A DNA stretch of 64,000 nt from Propionibacteriales bacterium (GTDB lineage: Bacteria > Actinomycetota > Actinomycetes > Propionibacteriales > Nocardioidaceae), in contig JAPLCC010000047.1 in NCBI GenBank assembly GCA_026392415.1, forward strand, positions 1-64,000, in the 5' to 3' direction. The notes below the pieces were generated by a model. That model ran no database searches, was not told the origin of the DNA, and worked only from the letters and a program-made list of their open reading frames with translations. Position numbers and translations under genes: made by a program. Below are positions 60,371-64,000 of this stretch, in pieces (within the stretch, counting starts at the first letter, position 1; each line of letters opens with the position of its first letter).

Positions 60371-61956
60371 GACCGCGGCTCCACGAGCCAGCCGCGCAGC
60401 AGCGAGGCAACGTCCTCGGGCTGCTTCTCCACGAGCGCGATCAGGTCCTCACGCAGGGTGTCCTCCTCGGTGGCCTCGGCGACCTCGAGGGCGGCCATCG
60501 CCGGGCTGTCGATCTGCGGCATGCGGGCCGCGGATTCCAGCTTGAGCTGCTCGACGACGTAGGACGTGGCGTCCTCGCGGGCCCGGGACCGGCGCCGTGC
60601 CTGGAACCAGGCGAGCAGCACCATCAACGCGATGCCACCGCCGATCCCGACGTTGCGGAGCAGCTCGTTCTTGGCTGCGGCCGCGTCAGCCTTCTGTGCG
60701 GCGGCGATCTCCTTGGCCGCGGCCTCGTCGGCGCTGCGATCGAACGGAAGGGCGGTGACCTCGATCGTGTCGCCGCGGGCGGCGTTGATGCCGATGGCGC
60801 TGCTGATGATGTCCTTGATGACCTCGGGCTGGATCGCTGCCGCGGCCGTGGCGTCCAGGATCACGCCGGCGTGGAGCTTGTTGACGGCGCCGGGCGCGGT
60901 CACGCGTTCCTCGACGGTCTCGTCGACCGCATTGTCCTTGGTCTCGCTCTTGTTCTCGTAGTTGGAGTCGGCGCCGTCCTCGGCTGCGGACGGGTCCATC
61001 TGGCCGTCGGGACCGACCACCCCTCCGGCGCCGTCGGTGGGGCTGCCCGCACCGTTGTAGGTCTCGCTGGTCGTCGACTCCGACAGCGGCGGCACACCTG
61101 TCGCGGCGCTGAACTTGCGGCTCTTGGTGGTCGACTTGTCGAAGTCGAGGTCCGCCGTCACGGTCGTCGTCGAGTTGCCGACGCCGACCACGCGGTCGAG
61201 AGCGACCTGGATCTTGTCCTGCATCGACTGCTCGAAGGCCTCGACCTCCTTGGCCCGCGCCGAGGCGGCGCCGGAACCGGAGTCGGTGCTGTCGCTGGTG
61301 AGCACCTTGCCGGTCGCGTCGGCGACGGTCACCTTCTTCGGCTCGAGGCCGTCGATGCTGGAGGCGATCAGGTGGACGACGGCCTGGACCTGCTCGTCGT
61401 CGAGGGTCTTGCCGGCGGAGGTGTCGACGAGCACCGAGGCGGTGGCCGGGTCCTGCTCGTCGCTGAAGACCTGCTTCTCGGGCAGTGCCAGGTGGACCAC
61501 TGCGGTGTCGACGCCGTCGATCGCCTCGATGGTCTTGCTGAGCTCACCCTCCATCGCGCGCTTGAAGTTCGTCTGCTCCTGGGACTCCGAGGTGGAGAGG
61601 CTCTGGTCGTCGAGCAGGCTGTAGCCCGCGTCGGAGCTGGACGGCAATCCCTTGCCGGAAAGGGTGATCCGGGTTCCGTAGACGTCAGCTCGGGGCACGG
61701 AGATGGTGCCGCCGCCACCGGAGATCTCGTACGGGATGCCCGATGCGTCGAGCTCCTCGATCACCGCGCTGGCGTCCTCGCCCGACAGGTTGGAGTAGAG
61801 CGGGGAGTAGCTCGGCGCGGACACCCAGCGGAACACCATGAACGCAGCGATCAGCAGGGCCGCCGTACCGACGACGGCAACGACCTTCTGGCCGGCGGTG
61901 AAGGACGCGAAGGCGTTGGTGCCGCGACTGAGGAAGCGGTTCAGTTTCTGTTGCAT
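60367..61956 (-). CDS. fliF: Flagellar MS-ring protein FliF
   Basis: A 529-residue MS-ring subunit. Two membrane helices (VVAVVGTAALLIAAFMVFRW near residue 35 and IGGGIALMVLLAWFQARRR near 455) bracket the periplasmic ring-building domains, with SPLYSNLSGEDASAVIEELD, YEISGGGGTISVP and QTNFKRAMEGELSKTIEAID as conserved blocks. The C-terminal cytoplasmic tail binds FliG. ATG 61956 was chosen; the open frame continues upstream into fliE. An Asp/Gly-rich insert near residue 330 is poorly conserved. Confidence 0.94.
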   Translation of the reverse strand: MQQKLNRFLSRGTNAFASFTAGQKVVAVVGTAALLIAAFMVFRWVSAPSYSPLYSNLSGEDASAVIEELDASGIPYEISGGGGTISVPRADVYGTRITLSGKGLPSSSDAGYSLLDDQSLSTSESQEQTNFKRAMEGELSKTIEAIDGVDTAVVHLALPEKQVFSDEQDPATASVLVDTSAGKTLDDEQVQAVVHLIASSIDGLEPKKVTVADATGKVLTSDSTDSGSGAASARAKEVEAFEQSMQDKIQVALDRVVGVGNSTTTVTADLDFDKSTTKSRKFSAATGVPPLSESTTSETYNGAGSPTDGAGGVVGPDGQMDPSAAEDGADSNYENKSETKDNAVDETVEERVTAPGAVNKLHAGVILDATAAAAIQPEVIKDIISSAIGINAARGDTIEVTALPFDRSADEAAAKEIAAAQKADAAAAKNELLRNVGIGGGIALMVLLAWFQARRRSRAREDATSYVVEQLKLESAARMPQIDSPAMAALEVAEATEEDTLREDLIALVEKQPEDVASLLRGWLVEPRS

Positions 61957-61966
61957 CTCGATGCCC

Positions 61967-62311
61967 TCAGACCTGCATCCGCATGATCTCGTTGAATGCC
62001 TCGACGGCCTTGTTGCGGAGCGCAACCGTCATCTGGCTCGCGACCGACGCCTCGCTGGCGGCGATCGTGTAGTCGTGGATGTTCTCGAGCTTCCCGGTTG
62101 CGGCCTGGACGGCGAGGCTGTCGGCCTTGTCGGTCAGGCCCTCGAGCCGGTCGAGTCCGTCGAGCACCATCGAGCCGAACTCGGTGTCGGGGCCGGTCGG
62201 GCCGTTGACTCCGGACGACGGCGCGACGTTGGCGATGGGCGCTGCGGCGCCGACGTCGCCGATGCCGGGGAGCTGCGGGAAGCTGATCGGAGAGATGCTC
62301 ATCGTGCTCAC
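61967..62311 (-). CDS. fliE: Flagellar hook-basal body protein FliE
   Basis: A 114-residue rod adaptor. The conserved C-terminal half reads [20 protein letters not shown] and ends IMRMQV, as in most FliE proteins. The GTG at 62311 overlaps the flgC stop (GTGA); an ATG three codons later (62302) is an equally possible start. FliE joins the MS ring to the rod and is one of the first exported proteins. Confidence 0.9.
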   Translation of the reverse strand: MSTMSISPISFPQLPGIGDVGAAAPIANVAPSSGVNGPTGPDTEFGSMVLDGLDRLEGLTDKADSLAVQAATGKLENIHDYTIAASEASVASQMTVALRNKAVEAFNEIMRMQV

Positions 62312-62697
62312 CGGCCGATCTGCAGGGCTGCGGTGTAGGTGTCCTGGGCGGTCTTGGTGACCTGGACCGATGCCTGGTAGCCGCGCTGCGCCATGACGAG
62401 CTCACTCATCTGCGAGGCCATGTCCATGTCGGGCATCCGGACGTAGCCGTCCTCGTCGGCCAGCGGGTGCGTCGGGTTGTGGACCAGCCGGCCCTCGGCG
62501 CTGGACTGGGCGAAGCCCGCGACGTCGACGCCGCCGTCCGCGCGGGGATCCATGACGACGAACTTCGCCTGGAAGGCGTCGTCGTCGGTGCCCTTGACCG
62601 GGTTGGCGTTCGCGATGTTGCCGGCGAGCGCGTCGAGCCAGACCTGGTGCGCGCCGAGCGACGTGTTCGCGATGCGCAGGGTGTCGAAGGCGCCCAT
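62308..62697 (-). CDS. flgC: Flagellar basal-body rod protein FlgC
   Basis: A 129-residue proximal rod protein. [20 protein letters not shown] and [20 protein letters not shown] form the N-terminal motif, and [20 protein letters not shown] with [16 protein letters not shown] the C-terminal one. Its start overlaps the flgB stop by one base and its stop overlaps the fliE start. Confidence 0.94.
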   Translation of the reverse strand: MGAFDTLRIANTSLGAHQVWLDALAGNIANANPVKGTDDDAFQAKFVVMDPRADGGVDVAGFAQSSAEGRLVHNPTHPLADEDGYVRMPDMDMASQMSELVMAQRGYQASVQVTKTAQDTYTAALQIGR

Positions 62698-63056
62698 CAG
62701 CCGTTACCGCCCGACATGATCGAGAGCCTCGTGTGCCGGTCGCTGATCGCGCGGCCCATGACCTCGTACTCGTACTGGGTCTGGATGGCGGCGATCGACT
62801 CCTTGCGGAGGTCGACGTTGTTGTCGTTGGCGCCCACCGGGGTGTCGGTCGGGGTGACCGTGGCGCCGATGAGGGAGGAACCGTTGCCGGTCTCGATGGC
62901 GCGCGACAGGGCTGACTGGAAGTCGACGGCGCGGGCGCGGAACCCGGGGGTGTCGACGTTCGCGATGTTGTCGGCGATCACCTGCTGCCGCGTCGACAGG
63001 CCGTTGATCGCGGAGTGCAACACGAAGCCGACTGCGTCGGTGGCTGCGAAGGACAC
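62697..63056 (-). CDS. flgB: Flagellar basal-body rod protein FlgB
   Basis: A 119-residue proximal rod protein starting at GTG 63056, six bases after a strong GGAGGAG ribosome site; the frame is open for 28 more codons but without such a signal. The rod motif STRQQVIADNIANVDTPGFR is clear, as is the C-terminal YEYEVMGRAISDRHTRLSIM segment. It appears to be the first gene of the long flagellar operon, preceded by a 177-base leader that contains a small palindrome. Confidence 0.93.
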   Translation of the reverse strand: MSFAATDAVGFVLHSAINGLSTRQQVIADNIANVDTPGFRARAVDFQSALSRAIETGNGSSLIGATVTPTDTPVGANDNNVDLRKESIAAIQTQYEYEVMGRAISDRHTRLSIMSGGNG

Positions 63057-63195
63057 GTGGATCTCCTCCAGAGGCACCTGTCCTGACGAATCAGAAGTGG
63101 GTGCAACGGTCGGTGCCGGTCCTTCGGCGGGGGCGAGCATTCCCTGCTCAGGGGGTTCATCGGTCCACCACCCGATGACCTGAGTTCCGATCGCT

Positions 63196-63208
63196 GGGAC
63201 TTGGTCCC
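63196..63208. promoter_or_regulatory. Small palindrome GGGACTTGGTCCC upstream of flgB
   Basis: GGGAC and GTCCC flank TTG in the gap between the CheC-like gene and flgB. As this gap probably holds the promoter of the flagellar operon, the palindrome may be a regulator site; the GGGAC half also resembles the ends of the long hairpin at 53194-53260. No clear sigma-28-type promoter was found. Confidence 0.35.
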
Positions 63209-63233
63209 GAGTATCCCGACCGTTCGGAGATGG

Positions 63234-63713
63234 TCAGACGAGGACGATGGAAACGGCCCCTGCGCCGTACCCCGCGACGTCGACCGAGAGGTCCTCGCGG
63301 CGGCCCAGCGTCAGCGCACTGATCCGCAGCTGCGGGTCGAGCGGAGGGCCGGCGGGGTGCAGGGCGTGCAGGCGCAGGTGGTCGGCGCCGGTGACGTTGA
63401 ACATCGACGCGGCGATGTTGAGCACCTCGTAGAGGTTCTCGGCGATGACGTCGGTGACCTTGCCGTCGTCGATGGCGGCCTGGGCGCCGCCGGGCGGGAT
63501 CAGCCCGATCGCGGCGCCGGCATGCGCGGAGAAGGCCAGGTCGCACAGGATCAGCGCGCTGATCCGCAGCTGGTCGTCGACGTAGACCGCGATCGAGGCG
63601 GCGGTGTCGGGCGCAGGCGCGAAAGGCGTGGCGGGGGTCAGCGTCACCTCCCGGTCGAGGAGCTCGACGAGGAGGTCCTTGAGCTGCTTGGGCTGGGGCA
63701 GGTGGATGACCAC
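63234..63713 (-). CDS. Possible CheC/CheX-like protein next to a CheY-type regulator
   Basis: A 159-residue soluble protein not recognised with certainty. Two related strands (DDQLRISALILCDLAFSAHA and DPQLRISALTLGRREDLSVD) suggest an internal duplication. Between them, VIAENLYEVLNIAASMFN contains E96-x2-N99, followed by P120, reminiscent of the active-site helix of CheC/CheX/FliY phosphatases, which remove phosphate from CheY. It lies seven bases after a CheY-like gene, which fits. The assignment is inference; the signature is incomplete. Confidence 0.55.
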   Translation of the reverse strand: MVIHLPQPKQLKDLLVELLDREVTLTPATPFAPAPDTAASIAVYVDDQLRISALILCDLAFSAHAGAAIGLIPPGGAQAAIDDGKVTDVIAENLYEVLNIAASMFNVTGADHLRLHALHPAGPPLDPQLRISALTLGRREDLSVDVAGYGAGAVSIVLV

Positions 63714-63720
63714 GGTGACC

Positions 63721-64000
63721 TCAGATCACGGTGCGCAAGGCGTCGTCGAACGCCTCGGGGGTGAACGGCTTGGCGATCAGGAACGCCGCGCCCGCCGAGG
63801 CGGCGCGCTGGCGCATCTCCTCGGAGCCTTCGGAGGTGACGAAGCCGAACGCGACGTTCGACCCCGATGCACGCAGGGCGGAGAGGCAGTCGATGCCGTT
63901 CATCTCGGGCATGTTCCAGTCCGACAGCACCAGGTCGGGCGCCTCGCTCTGCACCATCTCCAGTGCCTGGCGACCGTTCTCGGCCTCGACGATGTCGTGG
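63721..64000 (-). CDS. cheY: CheY-like response regulator, N-terminus outside the window
   Basis: The C-terminal 93 residues of a receiver domain; the start lies beyond the right edge. The phospho-acceptor aspartate is in LVLSDWNMPEMNG, the switch threonine in GFVTSEGS and the conserved lysine in LIAKPFTPEAF. No output domain follows, so it is a single-domain regulator, probably the chemotaxis CheY that binds FliM. The partner gene downstream may encode its phosphatase. Confidence 0.82.
   Translation of the reverse strand, partial: HDIVEAENGRQALEMVQSEAPDLVLSDWNMPEMNGIDCLSALRASGSNVAFGFVTSEGSEEMRQRAASAGAAFLIAKPFTPEAFDDALRTVI

Noticed and set aside
1-64000. CRISPR arrays, tRNA or rRNA genes, integrases, transposases and prophage genes
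   Set aside because: None was found on either strand by reading; repeats present are short palindromes or tandem units without regular spacing.

Overview
The window is GC-rich throughout and carries a complete Mce lipid-import operon, F420-dependent enzymes, a 3Fe-4S ferredoxin/P450 pair, GPGG-type and DUF6458-like small membrane proteins and a single large flagellar cluster. Together these point to a motile, high-GC actinobacterium of the Nocardioides type (Propionibacteriales); the genus is an inference from gene content. It looks like ordinary chromosome: no rRNA, tRNA, CRISPR array, integrase or transposase was seen, and no gene-free stretch exceeds about 160 bases.

Region 1 (1-15299, + strand) is an Mce transporter operon. 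Two small membrane proteins are followed by two YrbE permeases, the Mkl/MceG-type ATPase, six Mce proteins in a row, an MMPL/RND exporter-like protein, a membrane-anchored PpiC-type foldase and a small membrane protein. Mycobacteria keep the ATPase elsewhere on the chromosome; here the whole transporter is linked.

Region 2 (15401-29385, mainly +) is a catabolic block for a lipid, steroid or isoprenoid-like substrate that is not identified. It holds an acyl-CoA synthetase, an SCP2 sterol-carrier protein, a zinc alcohol dehydrogenase, an aldehyde dehydrogenase, a P450 with its own ferredoxin and ferredoxin reductase, two SDR enzymes, a thiolase, an LCAD-like acyl-CoA dehydrogenase, a probably broken F420-dependent luciferase-like oxidoreductase and an NADPH:F420 reductase. 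A divergent TetR regulator faces the thiolase across a perfect 11-bp inverted repeat that overlaps the predicted transcription start.

Region 3 (29424-42713) is mixed. It has a TetR/MFS efflux pair with operator-like palindromes, a PucR-type regulator, a 666-residue desaturase-reductase-ferredoxin fusion, three small stress or membrane proteins, a topoisomerase IB that appears to start at CTG, a hemerythrin, an MMPL transporter, an alpha/beta hydrolase behind a promoter-palindrome, a hotdog-fold protein and an orphan DevS-like histidine kinase. Four of these genes have a TANNNT box exactly six bases before the start codon, the signature of leaderless transcripts.

Region 4 (42694-64000, - strand) is the flagellar basal body, export and motor cluster, transcribed right to left: a CheY-like regulator (cut by the edge), a possible CheC/CheX-like protein, flgB, flgC, fliE-F-G-H-I-J, an NlpC/P60-transglycosylase fusion, fliK, flgD, flgE, flbD, motA, motB, fliL-M-N-O-P-Q-R, flhB, flhA and a small membrane protein. 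Most genes overlap by 4 bases, so translation is probably coupled. Flagellin, filament-cap and hook-filament junction genes are not in the window.

The most unusual signal is a dispersed palindromic repeat. Identical 39-bp copies sit just behind the stop codons of the thiolase gene and of fliL, another lies in frame inside fliK, and several diverged copies build much of the variable N-terminal half of FliK. Next in interest are a 27-bp-arm hairpin between flbD and flgE, the desaturase fusion, and the split F420-dependent oxidoreductase.
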